Source: an uncultured Actinomycetes bacterium (lineage in GTDB: Bacteria > Actinomycetota > Acidimicrobiia > IMCC26256 > PALSA-555). Taken from it: DNA of 9,016 nucleotides. The DNA lies in contig CALEYV010000104.1 in NCBI GenBank assembly GCA_937927875.1, positions 1-9,016 of the forward strand, in the 5' to 3' direction. The position numbers and the translations under genes were made by a program. The notes under the pieces were generated by a model. That model was not told the origin of the DNA. It did not search any database and saw only the letters and a program-made list of their open reading frames with translations. Below are positions 1 through 6,922 of the stretch, in pieces. Every line of letters starts with the position of its first letter. Within the stretch, counting starts at the first letter, position 1.

Positions 1-257
1 TACAGGTCGGCGAGGCGCGGGACGCCGTGGCGCGCCAGCCGGGCCGCGCTCGACTCGTGCACCCGCAGCCTCCACAGCCCGAACAGGGGCCCCCGCACCC
101 CGGCGTCGTGGGTCAGCACGACCTGGCCGTCGGCGCTCAGCCAGGCGTCGGTCTCGAGGCCCCCCGCCCCCGCCGCGAGGCCGGCCCGGAAGGCCGGGAG
201 GGTGTTGTCGGGGTGCAGGAGCCGGGCCCCCCGATGGGCGAAGGTGATGGGCCTCAC
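1..257 (-). CDS. Glycerophosphodiester phosphodiesterase family protein (N-terminal 85 residues; runs out of the window)
   Basis: The family hydrolyses glycerophosphodiesters to an alcohol and glycerol-3-phosphate on a metal-dependent TIM barrel. Read on the minus strand from the GTG at 257-255, the protein opens with the family core: HRG at residues 8-10, P-D-N-T at 16-19 (canonical PENT, so a conservative Glu to Asp change), L-E-T-D at 34-37 and T-H-D at 49-51. These supply the expected catalytic His8 and His50 and the metal ligands Glu35 and Asp37. An in-frame TGA lies 33 nt upstream with no other start between, so the GTG is the only standard choice; no clear Shine-Dalgarno is seen. No signal peptide precedes the HRG motif, so a cytoplasmic enzyme is inferred. 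The C-terminal two thirds lie beyond base 1. It is divergent from the zinc-ribbon gene, with 65 bp between them. Confidence 0.88.
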   Translation of the reverse strand, partial: MRPITFAHRGARLLHPDNTLPAFRAGLAAGAGGLETDAWLSADGQVVLTHDAGVRGPLFGLWRLRVHESSAARLARHGVPRLADL

Positions 258-322
258 AGCCCCGAATCCTGGCCCCCCAGCGGGCCCTCAAGTGGCCTCG
301 GGGGTCTGCCGAAACCACCCTT

Positions 323-655
323 GTGGCAGTCGTGATCAAGGCCGACTGCCCGGGCTGCGGGGTGGTTCGGCTTCGGACCAAGGACCTCACGGTCCGGGTC
401 AACGCCGACGACGGGTCGGGCGCCTACTGCTTCCGCTGCTCCCACTGCGGGACCGCGGTGTGCCACGAGGCGAACCAGTCGGTGCGCGACTTGCTCGCGA
501 TGGCCGGGGTCCGCCAGGAGGAGTGGCGCTGGCCGGCCGAGCTCGAGGAGCGGCCCGCCGGCCCCCCGCTCACCATGGACGACCTGCTCGACTTCCACGT
601 CCTGCTGCGCGACGACGCCTGGACCGCCCGCCTGGCCGAGGTCGCCGAGGGCTGA
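323..655 (+). CDS. Small zinc-ribbon protein of unknown function (110 aa)
   Basis: I do not recognise a named family. The N-terminal half has C-P-G-C-G at residues 9-13 and C-F-R-C-S-H-C-G at 36-43. Cys9, Cys12, Cys39 and Cys42 would form a classical two-knuckle zinc ribbon; Cys36 and Cys47 are extra. The C-terminal half is acidic and predicted helical (D-D-L-L-D-F-H near the end), perhaps a protein-binding tail. The ribbon could bind nucleic acid or a protein partner; this is inference only. The GTG at 323 gives residue 1; the GTG at 332 is an equal alternative that shortens it by three residues. Neither has a good Shine-Dalgarno. It is divergent from the phosphodiesterase gene and is followed by a hairpin before the tat genes, so it is probably monocistronic. 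Composition and the ordered Cys spacing make it likely real. Confidence 0.72.
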   Translation: MAVVIKADCPGCGVVRLRTKDLTVRVNADDGSGAYCFRCSHCGTAVCHEANQSVRDLLAMAGVRQEEWRWPAELEERPAGPPLTMDDLLDFHVLLRDDAWTARLAEVAEG

Positions 656-661
656 CCCGCC

Positions 662-686
662 CACCGGGCGCGCCGACGCCCCGGTG
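662..686 (+). terminator. GC-rich hairpin after the zinc-ribbon gene
   Basis: CACCGGGCG (662-670) pairs with CGCCCCGGTG (677-686) with a single bulged base and a six-base loop. It begins seven bases after the stop codon of the zinc-ribbon gene. There is no U-tract, so it would be a hairpin-only terminator, common in high-GC actinobacteria, or simply an mRNA 3' end structure. Confidence 0.45.
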
Positions 687-731
687 CGCACTGCGGAACC
701 CACTGACGGGGTCGTTCGAGGACCCCGGCGG

Positions 732-737
732 TACGAT
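732..737 (+). promoter_or_regulatory. Candidate -10 box for the tat operon
   Basis: TACGAT fits the actinobacterial TANNNT -10 pattern and lies 31 bp before the GTG at 768, which has a strong Shine-Dalgarno. A similar G-G-T-A-C-N-A-T string occurs before the ThyX-like gene (5223-5230). No convincing -35 is visible at the right distance, so support is moderate. Confidence 0.35.
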
Positions 738-767
738 GCGCTCTGGCCCTGCCCGAAAGGAGCGTTC

Positions 768-920
768 GTGTCGCTCGGCCCGGCCGAGAAGCTGGACCTG
801 CTCCCTCCGACGCTGAACGCACCGAGGCGACACCGGGTGAGCGGCCCCCCGCCGTCCCGACCGGCCACTCCCGCCGGGCCAGCCCCCGTGGGCACCCATC
901 CCCGCGAGGCCCCGGCGTAG
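768..920 (+). pseudogene. tatA: tatA remnant: TatA-like start and tail with the helices missing
   Basis: TatA is the pore-forming subunit of the twin-arginine translocase: a short N-terminal membrane helix, an amphipathic helix and a variable tail. Here an AAAGGAG Shine-Dalgarno (756-762) sits five bases before a GTG. The 50-codon product starts with S-L-G-P-A-E, very like the usual TatA N-terminus, but then goes directly to L-P-P-T-L-N-A-P and a Pro/Ala/Arg-rich tail of the kind seen at TatA C-termini. The hydrophobic segment, the F-G-P-K-K-L-P-E-type hinge and the amphipathic helix are absent. The TAG stop is three bases before the tatC start, exactly where tatA sits in actinobacterial tatA-tatC-helY loci. 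I infer an internal in-frame deletion or an assembly collapse. It could instead be a short leader peptide unrelated to TatA. The resemblance is short, so confidence is limited. Confidence 0.45.
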
Positions 921-923
921 CAG

Positions 924-1652
924 GTGTCTCCTAGGTCCAGCGATGGCCGGATGACGGTCATCGAGCACCTCGCCGAGCTCCGCCGGCGCGTGATCATCTC
1001 GCTGGTCGGGTTCGTGTTCGTGGCCGCGCTCGCCTACTGGTTCGCGCCCGACATCATCCGGTTCTTCCTGCATTACTACAAGGACGTCACCCACGGGCGG
1101 AACAACCACTTCATCTTCACGGGGCCGGTCGACGCCTTTCTCACCCGCCTGAAGGTCGCGACCTACGCCGGCATCGTCGGCTCGCTGCCGATCTGGCTCT
1201 GGGAGCTGTGGCGGTTCATCACGCCGGGTCTCGAGAAGCGCGAGAAGCGCTACGCGATCCCGTTCCTCATCAGCTCGCTGGTGCTGTTCGCGTGCGGTGC
1301 GGCGGTGGCGATGCTCATCCTGCCCGAGGCCCTGAGCTGGCTGCTGAAGGCGGGCGGCAGCGAGCTGCAGCCGCTGCTCACCGCCGACAAGTACCTGACG
1401 CTCGTCTCGCTGATGATCCTGGCCTTCGGGCTGGCGTTCGAGTTCCCGGTCGTCATCATGTTCCTGCTCATCGCCCGGGTGATCACGACCCGGCAGCTCC
1501 GTCGCCGCCGGCGCTGGGCCATCGTGGCGATCTTCGCCTTCGCCGCCATCATCACCCCGAGCCAGGACCCGTACTCTCTGTTCTTCATGGCGATCCCGAT
1601 GTGCCTCTTCTACGAGGGCTGCATCATCATCGGCCGGATCATGAAGCGATGA
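924..1652 (+). CDS. tatC: Sec-independent protein translocase TatC
   Basis: TatC is the six-helix membrane receptor of the Tat pathway that recognises twin-arginine signal peptides of folded exported proteins. The 242-residue product has the N-terminal signature T-V-I-E-H-L-A-E-L-R-R-R (residues 11-22), a first helix right after it, and the periplasmic-loop sequence G-P-V-D-A-F followed by the L-K-V-A helix. It also has the R-F-I-T-P-G-L-E-K-R-E-K-R cytoplasmic loop with the conserved acidic residue, A-F-E-F-P in a later helix, and I-T-P-S-Q-D-P-Y-S with M-A-I-P-M near the end. Length is normal for the family (about 230-310). The GTG at 924 begins three bases after the upstream TAG; the ATG at 951 would also keep the whole signature. 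Neither has a Shine-Dalgarno. The frame is the same as the upstream tatA remnant, separated only by that TAG. It ends in an ATGA overlap with the next gene. Confidence 0.95.
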   Translation: MSPRSSDGRMTVIEHLAELRRRVIISLVGFVFVAALAYWFAPDIIRFFLHYYKDVTHGRNNHFIFTGPVDAFLTRLKVATYAGIVGSLPIWLWELWRFITPGLEKREKRYAIPFLISSLVLFACGAAVAMLILPEALSWLLKAGGSELQPLLTADKYLTLVSLMILAFGLAFEFPVVIMFLLIARVITTRQLRRRRRWAIVAIFAFAAIITPSQDPYSLFFMAIPMCLFYEGCIIIGRIMKR

Positions 1653-1900
1653 GCCCCCGCGTTCCGTACAGGCCGCCGCGGCCCCGCCGCGAGATCGTGA
1701 CCGCGGCCGCGGCGTCGGCGGCGCTGATCGTGTTCACCGTCGTCATGGTGTGGGTGCTCGGCCCCCACTCGAGCGGCTCCTCGAGTCCCTCGTCGCCGAA
1801 CCTCCAGCCGGTACCGGCGACGTCGTCGAGCCCGTCGACGCCGACGACCAGCGCCACGACCGCCCCGAGCCCGAGCAGCACCGCCACCACCGCCCGGTGA
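1649..1900 (+). CDS. Small single-pass membrane protein with Ser/Thr/Pro-rich tail (83 aa)
   Basis: Not recognised as a named family. The first 15 residues are basic and proline-rich (several Arg, R-P-P-R-P-R-R). One hydrophobic helix follows at about residues 17-38, then a C-terminal tail of about 45 residues made almost entirely of Ser, Thr, Pro and Ala. By the positive-inside rule the tail should face outward; such tails are often wall-spanning or O-glycosylated in actinobacteria (inference). The ATG overlaps the tatC stop as ATGA, and its TGA overlaps the helicase start as GTGA, which argues strongly that it is translated and coupled to both. It could be an accessory to Tat export or simply a spacer gene. 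Nothing in the sequence resembles TatA or TatB. Confidence 0.72.
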   Translation: MSPRVPYRPPRPRREIVTAAAASAALIVFTVVMVWVLGPHSSGSSSPSSPNLQPVPATSSSPSTPTTSATTAPSPSSTATTAR

Positions 1901-4521
1901 CCGGACGCGCCGAGTTCGAGGCGGCGCTCGGCTTCCCGCTCGACGACTTCCAGCGCCGGGCCCTCGACGCCCTCGACGCCGGGCAGTCGGTGCTCGTCGC
2001 GGCGCCGACCGGCTCCGGCAAGACGGTGGTCGCCGAGTACGCGGTCGCCCGCGCCCTGGCCGACGGCGCCAAGGCCTTCTACACGACGCCGCTGAAGGCG
2101 CTGTCGAACCAGAAGTTCGCCGACCTGCGCCGCCTCCACGGCCCGGACCGGGTCGGGCTCCTGACCGGCGACAACTCGATCAACGGCGACGCCCCGCTGG
2201 TGGTGATGACCACCGAGGTGCTGCGCAACATGATCTACGCCGCCTCGTCGGCGCTCGACGGGCTCCGCTACGTCGTGCTCGACGAGGTCCACTACCTCCA
2301 GGACCGCTACCGGGGCGCGGTCTGGGAGGAGGTCATCGTCCACCTGGCGCCGACGGTCGACCTGGTCTGCCTGTCGGCCACGGTCTCGAACGCCGAGGAG
2401 TTCGCGGACTGGATCGAGACCGTGCGCGGCGCGACTACGGCCGTGATCGAGGAACGCCGCCCCGTCGCGCTGCACCACCGGTACCTGGTGGGGGAGCGGG
2501 GCGTCGACGCGCTCCAGCTCCTCCCGACCTTCGTCGGCGACGGCGAGGAACTGCGCCCGAACCCGGAGGCGGCCCGCCTCGACCGGCGGGGGGGCCGGGC
2601 CGGGCCGCGCGGCCCGGCCGGACGCTCCCGCAGCCGGCTGCGGTCGCCGGAGCGGGGCGAGACGGTCGAGCTGCTCGCCGACGAGCGCCTGCTGCCGGCC
2701 ATCGTCTTCGTGTTCAGCCGGGCCGGTTGCCAGCAGGCGGTCGAGACGGTCCGCGCCGGCGGCGTCCGGCTCACGACCCGGGAGGAGCGATCCGAGATCC
2801 GCCGCATCGCCGAGGCCCACCTCGCCGACCTCGACGACGAGGACCTGGCCGTGCTCGGCGTGGACCAGTGGCTCGACGGCCTGCAGGCCGGGCTGGCCGC
2901 GCACCACGCCGGGCTGGTGCCGCCCATGAAGGAGGCGGTCGAGGAGGCCTTCGCGGCCGGGCTCGTGAAGGTCGTCTACGCCACCGAGACCCTCGCCCTC
3001 GGCATCAACATGCCGGCCCGCTCGGTCGTCATCGAGCGGCTCACGAAGTTCACCGGCGAGCGCCACGAGTTCCTCACCCCCGGGGAGTACACGCAGCTCA
3101 CCGGCCGGGCCGGGCGGCGCGGCATCGACGAGGTCGGGTACGCGATCGTCGCCTGGAGCCCCTGGGTGGTCTTCGACCAGGTGGCCGGCCTGGCGTCGCG
3201 GCGCAGCGACGCGCTCACCTCGTCGTTCCGGCCCACCTACAACATGGCCGTCAACCTGGTCCGCCGGTACGGCGCCGACGACGCGCACCACCTCGTCAAC
3301 CTCTCGTTCGCCCAGTACCGGGCCGACCGCGACGTGGTCGGGCTCGAGCGCCAGCTCGAGCGCAGTCGGGAGCAGCTGACCCGCCAGCTCGAGCGGGCCG
3401 AGCAGGGGCCGGGCGACGTCGACGAGTACCGCCGCCTCGTCGCCCGCCTCGAGGAGGCAAGGCGGGGCCGAGGCGCGGCGGCGCGGGTGGCGGCCGGCCT
3501 CGAGCGGCTGAAGCCGGGCGACGTGCTGTGGGTGCCGGCCCGGGGCGGCCGGGTGGCGGTGCTCGCCCACGACCGGCGGCGGGGCGGACGGCCCCGGGTG
3601 CTCGCCGTCACGGCCGGGAAGGGCCTGGTCCGGCTGAGCGCCGACGACTTCCGGGCCGCGCCGAAGGCGATCGGCCGGGTCGAGCTGCCCGAGCCGTACG
3701 CGCCGCGCAACCCGAGCTTCCGCCGGGAGACCGCGGTGCGGCTGCGGCGCGCCGACGTGCAGGACGACGACGAGCCGGCGGGCGACGAGCTGCGCGACCT
3801 CGAGCGGGCGGTGCGCGACCACCCGGTCGCCGCCGACCCGGCGCGCGAGACGCGGGTGCGCGCCGCGGCCGGCATCGAGCGGCTCGAGCGCGAGATCGCC
3901 CGGCTCGAGCGCCGGGCCCGGGGCCGCAGCGAGAGCCTGGCCCGCCAGTTCGACCGCGTGCTCGGGCTCCTCGAGGGCTGGGGCTACGTCGACGGCTGGT
4001 CGCTCACCGACGCCGGCGCCGTCCTCGCTCGCCTCTACGCCGAGACCGACCTGCTGCTCGCGGAGTCGCTGCGCGACGGCATCGTCGACGGGCTCACCAC
4101 GCCCGAGACCGCGGCCGTCGTCTCGTGCTTCACCTACGAGCGACGGGGCAGCGACGACGACGTCGTCACGCCGCCGCTGCGGTGGCCGACGCCGAGGGTG
4201 GCGGAGCGGTGGCGGCGCATCGAGCCGCTCTGGCAGACGCTCACCGCGGCCGAGGACGACGCCCGGCTGCCCGAGACGCGCTCTCCCGACCCCGGCTTCA
4301 CGCTCTACGTCTACGAGTGGGCTGACGGCGAATCGCTGGCGGCGGTGCTCGACGACGAGGAGCTGGCCGGCGGCGACTTCGTGCGGCACGTGAAGCAGTG
4401 CATCGACCTGCTCCGCCAGGTCGCCGAGGTCGCGCCGGAGCCCGCGACCCGCCGGGCCGCGGCCGCGGCGGCCGACGCCTGCTTCCGCGGCGTGGTCGCG
4501 GCCGCCAGCGCGGTGCCGTGA
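1897..4521 (+). CDS. helY: Ski2-like DEAD/DEAH-box RNA helicase (HelY family)
   Basis: An 874-residue ATP-dependent superfamily 2 helicase of the Ski2/Mtr4 type, expected to unwind RNA 3' to 5' for decay or processing. Visible motifs in order: F-Q-R-R-A-L at 18-23; Walker A A-P-T-G-S-G-K-T at 36-43; T-P-L-K-A-L-S-N-Q-K at 64-73 (Ia); T-T-E-V-L-R at 105-110; D-E-V-H at 129-132 (II); S-A-T at 160-162 (III); F-S-R-A-G-C at 273-278 (IV); A-T-E-T-L-A-L-G-I-N-M-P from 362 (V); Q-L-T-G-R-A-G-R-R-G at 400-409 (VI). A coiled-coil-like charged stretch lies near 480-535, and a DSHCT-type helical domain from about 690 to the end. The GTG at 1897 is preferred: it makes a GTGA overlap and puts the first motif where expected. 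An upstream GTG at 1750 in frame would only add sequence overlapping the small membrane gene. The adjacency to tatC matches M. tuberculosis. Confidence 0.94.
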   Translation: MTGRAEFEAALGFPLDDFQRRALDALDAGQSVLVAAPTGSGKTVVAEYAVARALADGAKAFYTTPLKALSNQKFADLRRLHGPDRVGLLTGDNSINGDAPLVVMTTEVLRNMIYAASSALDGLRYVVLDEVHYLQDRYRGAVWEEVIVHLAPTVDLVCLSATVSNAEEFADWIETVRGATTAVIEERRPVALHHRYLVGERGVDALQLLPTFVGDGEELRPNPEAARLDRRGGRAGPRGPAGRSRSRLRSPERGETVELLADERLLPAIVFVFSRAGCQQAVETVRAGGVRLTTREERSEIRRIAEAHLADLDDEDLAVLGVDQWLDGLQAGLAAHHAGLVPPMKEAVEEAFAAGLVKVVYATETLALGINMPARSVVIERLTKFTGERHEFLTPGEYTQLTGRAGRRGIDEVGYAIVAWSPWVVFDQVAGLASRRSDALTSSFRPTYNMAVNLVRRYGADDAHHLVNLSFAQYRADRDVVGLERQLERSREQLTRQLERAEQGPGDVDEYRRLVARLEEARRGRGAAARVAAGLERLKPGDVLWVPARGGRVAVLAHDRRRGGRPRVLAVTAGKGLVRLSADDFRAAPKAIGRVELPEPYAPRNPSFRRETAVRLRRADVQDDDEPAGDELRDLERAVRDHPVAADPARETRVRAAAGIERLEREIARLERRARGRSESLARQFDRVLGLLEGWGYVDGWSLTDAGAVLARLYAETDLLLAESLRDGIVDGLTTPETAAVVSCFTYERRGSDDDVVTPPLRWPTPRVAERWRRIEPLWQTLTAAEDDARLPETRSPDPGFTLYVYEWADGESLAAVLDDEELAGGDFVRHVKQCIDLLRQVAEVAPEPATRRAAAAAADACFRGVVAAASAVP

Positions 4522-5165
4522 TCCGACGCGGCGAGCCGTGGGGGAGCCCGGTCGGCGGCCCGCCGGTGGCGCGCGGCGCGGGCGGCGACGCCGCGCTCGC
4601 CGAGCTCGTGCAGGAGCACCCCGGCGCCCGCCTCGAGTTCCGGCCCGACCCGTCGTGCGACCTGGCCCGGGCGGTCGGCCTCACGCCCGCGGCGTCGGGC
4701 GCGGTCGAGCTGGCGCTCGACGCCATCGCGCTCGACGACGACACGACGGCGGTCAACGCGGTGGTGAGCGGCCGCGCGCCCGACCGGCCGCGCGGCTGGC
4801 ACCGGCGCCGGCCGGTGAAAGTCCGGGTCGACGACCGCGTCGCCTACGACGGTCGAGCCACCACCGTCGTCGTCGCCAACGGCCAGTTCCTGCGGGGCGC
4901 CGACCTGGTGCCGCGCGGCCACCCCGGGGACGGCCGGCTCGAGGTGCAGGTCTACGCCGTCGCGCCGGCCCAGCGGTCGCAGCTCCGGCGGCTCCTCCCC
5001 GGGGGCGGGCACCTCCCGCACCCCCAGATCGCCACCGCGACCGGCCGGCGGGTCGAGGTGGTGTGGTCCCGCCCCATGCCCCTGGAGGTCGACGGGCGGG
5101 CCCGGGGCCGGCGTGGCACCCTCGGGGCGGCGGTCGTCCCGGCCGCGTTCCTCCTCGTCGTCTGA
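4518..5165 (+). CDS. Diacylglycerol/lipid-kinase-fold protein with degenerate catalytic half (215 aa)
   Basis: The C-terminal half matches the lipid-binding beta domain of YegS/LCB5-type diacylglycerol kinases: V-V-V-A-N-G-Q-F at 117-124, a G-D-G-R-L-E-V strand at 137-143, a G-H-L-P-H-P turn, and V-D-G-R-A-R-G close to the end. The N-terminal nucleotide-binding half is shortened and altered. G-G-D is kept at 22-24 but is followed by A-A rather than the G-T of the G-G-D-G-T motif. Where active kinases have P-x-G-T-x-N-D-x-A-R, this has P-D-P-S-C-D-L-A-R (43-51). At 215 residues it is well under the usual 290-330. Kinase activity is therefore doubtful; a lipid-binding or regulatory role is possible. 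The GTG at 4518 overlaps the helicase stop as GTGA, so coupling to helY is likely. The family call is good; the function is unknown. Confidence 0.78.
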   Translation: MIRRGEPWGSPVGGPPVARGAGGDAALAELVQEHPGARLEFRPDPSCDLARAVGLTPAASGAVELALDAIALDDDTTAVNAVVSGRAPDRPRGWHRRRPVKVRVDDRVAYDGRATTVVVANGQFLRGADLVPRGHPGDGRLEVQVYAVAPAQRSQLRRLLPGGGHLPHPQIATATGRRVEVVWSRPMPLEVDGRARGRRGTLGAAVVPAAFLLVV

Positions 5166-5224
5166 CCCGCGAATCCCCCCAAAAGCCCGAAAGCGCCATC
5201 CGCGGCGCCCTCAGGGGCCGTCGG

Positions 5225-5230
5225 TACCAT
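5225..5230 (+). promoter_or_regulatory. Candidate -10 box for the ThyX-like gene
   Basis: TACCAT lies in the 108-bp gap after the kinase-fold gene, 43 bp before the ATG at 5274. It fits TANNNT and shares its surrounding G-G-T-A-C-N-A-T with the box before the tat genes. No clear -35 is seen. Its presence suggests the ThyX-like gene has its own promoter rather than only read-through. Confidence 0.35.
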
Positions 5231-5273
5231 CGCCGTCCCGGTGGCCGCCATCGACCAAGAGCACAGGAGCGGG

Positions 5274-6893
5274 ATGCAGTTCGTGCCCGAGCACTTCACG
5301 CCCGAGGAGGCGACGGTGCTGCGGCCGTACGTGACGAACCTGGACCGCCCGGTGTTCGCGCTCGTGAACCTGCCCGAGGTCGTGAAGGGCGCGCTCTTCG
5401 CCCGCTACTCGCGCAGCTCGAAGAGCCTGCGCCGGCTGTTCCTCGACGAGTTCGTCGGCGACCTCGACCTGACCGGCGACCTCACCGTCGACGCCAGCGT
5501 CGGCCTCACGCGCGCCGAGGAGCTCTACAACCGGGTGTTCCTCGAGTACGGCGACGACTCCGTCGCCCAGCTCGGCGGCGTCCACCTGGCGTGCGAGCAG
5601 GCGTCGAACCTGCTCACCAAGGTGCTCGAGCGGGGCCGGCTCATGGCGTACCTCGAGCAGTCGACCCGCTACGTCCCCTACACGGCGCGCCTCGCCGGCC
5701 GCTACCGCTACCACCGCCCGCCGTCGATCCTCGAGTCGCCGGCCGGGCTGCGCTACATCGGCGACCTCGACGCCGCGTTCACCGACTACGCGGCCTGCCT
5801 GCCCGTGCTCCTCGACTGGGCCCGGGAGCGCTACCCGAAGCAGCCGAGCGACTCCGACTTCGTGTACCAGCAGTCGGTCAAGGCCAAGGCGTACGACGCC
5901 GCCCGCGGCATCCTGCCCGCCGCCACCTGCTCGAACGTCGGCATCTACGGCACCGGCCAGGCCTTCGAGGCGCTCCTGCTCCGGCTGCGGGCGCATGTGC
6001 TGCCTGAGGCGCGCGCGTACGCGGCGATGATGCTGGAGGAGCTGCGCAAGGTCATCCCGTCGTTCCTCACCCGGGTCGACCGGCCCGAGCGCGGCGGCGC
6101 GTGGAGCGCGTACCTCGCCGAGACCCGCGACGCCACCGAGGACATCGTCGCCCGGATCACCGCCGGCGAGGAGCCGGAGCCCCGGCCGTCGGTCGTGCTC
6201 ACCGACTTCGACCCCGACGGCGAGGACAAGGTCCTCGCCGCCATCTGCTACCCGCACAGCCCGCTGCCCGACGACCAGCTGCTGTCCCGGGTCCGGCGCC
6301 TCGGCGCCGACGAGCGCGAGGCGCTGCTGCGCGCCTACGTCGGCGCGCGTGAGAACCGCCGCCACAAGCCGGGCCGGGCCTTCGAGCGGACCGAGTACCG
6401 CTTCGACCTCCTCGCCGACTACGGCGCCTTCCGCGACCTCCAGCGGCACCGGATGCTCACCATCGAGTGGCAGCCGCTCACCACCCGCCTCGGCTACGAG
6501 ACCCCCGAGGCCGTCGAGGAGGCTGGGCTCACCGCCCGCTTCGACGAGGCGATGGGCCGCTCGGCCGAGCTCTTCGAGCTGCTCGACCCGATCTGTCCCA
6601 GCGAGGCCCCCTACGCGGTCGCGCTCGCGTACCGCGTCCGCTTCGTCATGGCGATGAACGCGCGCGAGGCCATGCACGTCCTCGAGCTGCGCTCGTCACC
6701 CCAGGGCCACCCCGCGTACCGCCGGGTCGCCCAGGAGATGCACCGGCTCATCGCCGAGCAGGCCGGCCACCGGGCCCTCGCGGCGGCCATGCACCACGTC
6801 GACCACGAGACCTACGACCTCGAGCGGCTCGGATCCGAGCGGGCCGCCGAGCGGCGCCGCCGCGCCGAGCACACCGATTCCGCAACCCGCTGA
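5274..6893 (+). CDS. Double-domain ThyX-like (FAD-dependent thymidylate synthase fold) protein
   Basis: ThyX enzymes (about 220-250 residues) methylate dUMP using FAD and methylenetetrahydrofolate. This 539-residue protein carries two such folds in tandem. The first half has E-Q-S-T-R-Y at 128-133, like the ThyX Q-S-x-R-Y dUMP loop, and A-R-G-I-L-P-A-A-T at 210-218. Where the FAD-binding R-H-R should be it has a non-matching E-R-G-R-L. The second half has R-H-R at 391-393 but E-W-Q-P-L-T-T-R-L-G-Y instead of the clean S-x-R-Y, then M-N-A-R-E-A-M-H-V-L-E-L-R at 461-473. In tetrameric ThyX the site is built from neighbouring subunits, so the two halves may make one composite site; this is inference. 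The ATG at 5274 follows AGGAG (5265-5269) by four bases; an in-frame GTG at 5241 lacks this support. True thymidylate synthase activity is unproven, so no thyX symbol is assigned. Confidence 0.88.
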   Translation: MQFVPEHFTPEEATVLRPYVTNLDRPVFALVNLPEVVKGALFARYSRSSKSLRRLFLDEFVGDLDLTGDLTVDASVGLTRAEELYNRVFLEYGDDSVAQLGGVHLACEQASNLLTKVLERGRLMAYLEQSTRYVPYTARLAGRYRYHRPPSILESPAGLRYIGDLDAAFTDYAACLPVLLDWARERYPKQPSDSDFVYQQSVKAKAYDAARGILPAATCSNVGIYGTGQAFEALLLRLRAHVLPEARAYAAMMLEELRKVIPSFLTRVDRPERGGAWSAYLAETRDATEDIVARITAGEEPEPRPSVVLTDFDPDGEDKVLAAICYPHSPLPDDQLLSRVRRLGADEREALLRAYVGARENRRHKPGRAFERTEYRFDLLADYGAFRDLQRHRMLTIEWQPLTTRLGYETPEAVEEAGLTARFDEAMGRSAELFELLDPICPSEAPYAVALAYRVRFVMAMNAREAMHVLELRSSPQGHPAYRRVAQEMHRLIAEQAGHRALAAAMHHVDHETYDLERLGSERAAERRRRAEHTDSATR

Positions 6894-6922
6894 CCTGCCG
6901 CGACGCGCGATTGCGCAGGTCA
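6891..6922 (+). terminator. Hairpin overlapping the ThyX-like stop codon
   Basis: TGACCTGC (6891-6898) is an exact inverted repeat of GCAGGTCA (6915-6922), and the stem can extend by G-C and C-G pairs with a bulged C6899. The left arm begins with the TGA stop codon itself. No U-tract follows. It may be a hairpin-type terminator or an mRNA-stabilising 3' end. Confidence 0.5.

Noticed and set aside
684..767. Upstream extension of the tatA remnant to GTG 684
   Set aside because: The strong Shine-Dalgarno and the TatA-like start point to GTG 768; the upstream part covers the hairpin and the -10-like box.
1750..1896. N-terminal extension of the helicase to the GTG at 1750
   Set aside because: It lies wholly over the small membrane protein gene, reads as low-complexity charged sequence, and is unnecessary because GTG 1897 gives the GTGA overlap and a normal family start.
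1639..4389. A 916-codon open frame on the minus strand opposite the helicase
   Set aside because: It is the antisense shadow of helY, caused by high G/C at third positions. It has no recognisable motifs, whereas the plus strand shows every helicase motif.
4538..6007. Long Arg/Pro-rich plus-strand frame across the kinase-fold and ThyX-like genes
   Set aside because: Its composition (Arg, Pro, Gly, Ala) is typical of an out-of-frame reading of GC-rich genes, and it spans two genes with clear domain matches.
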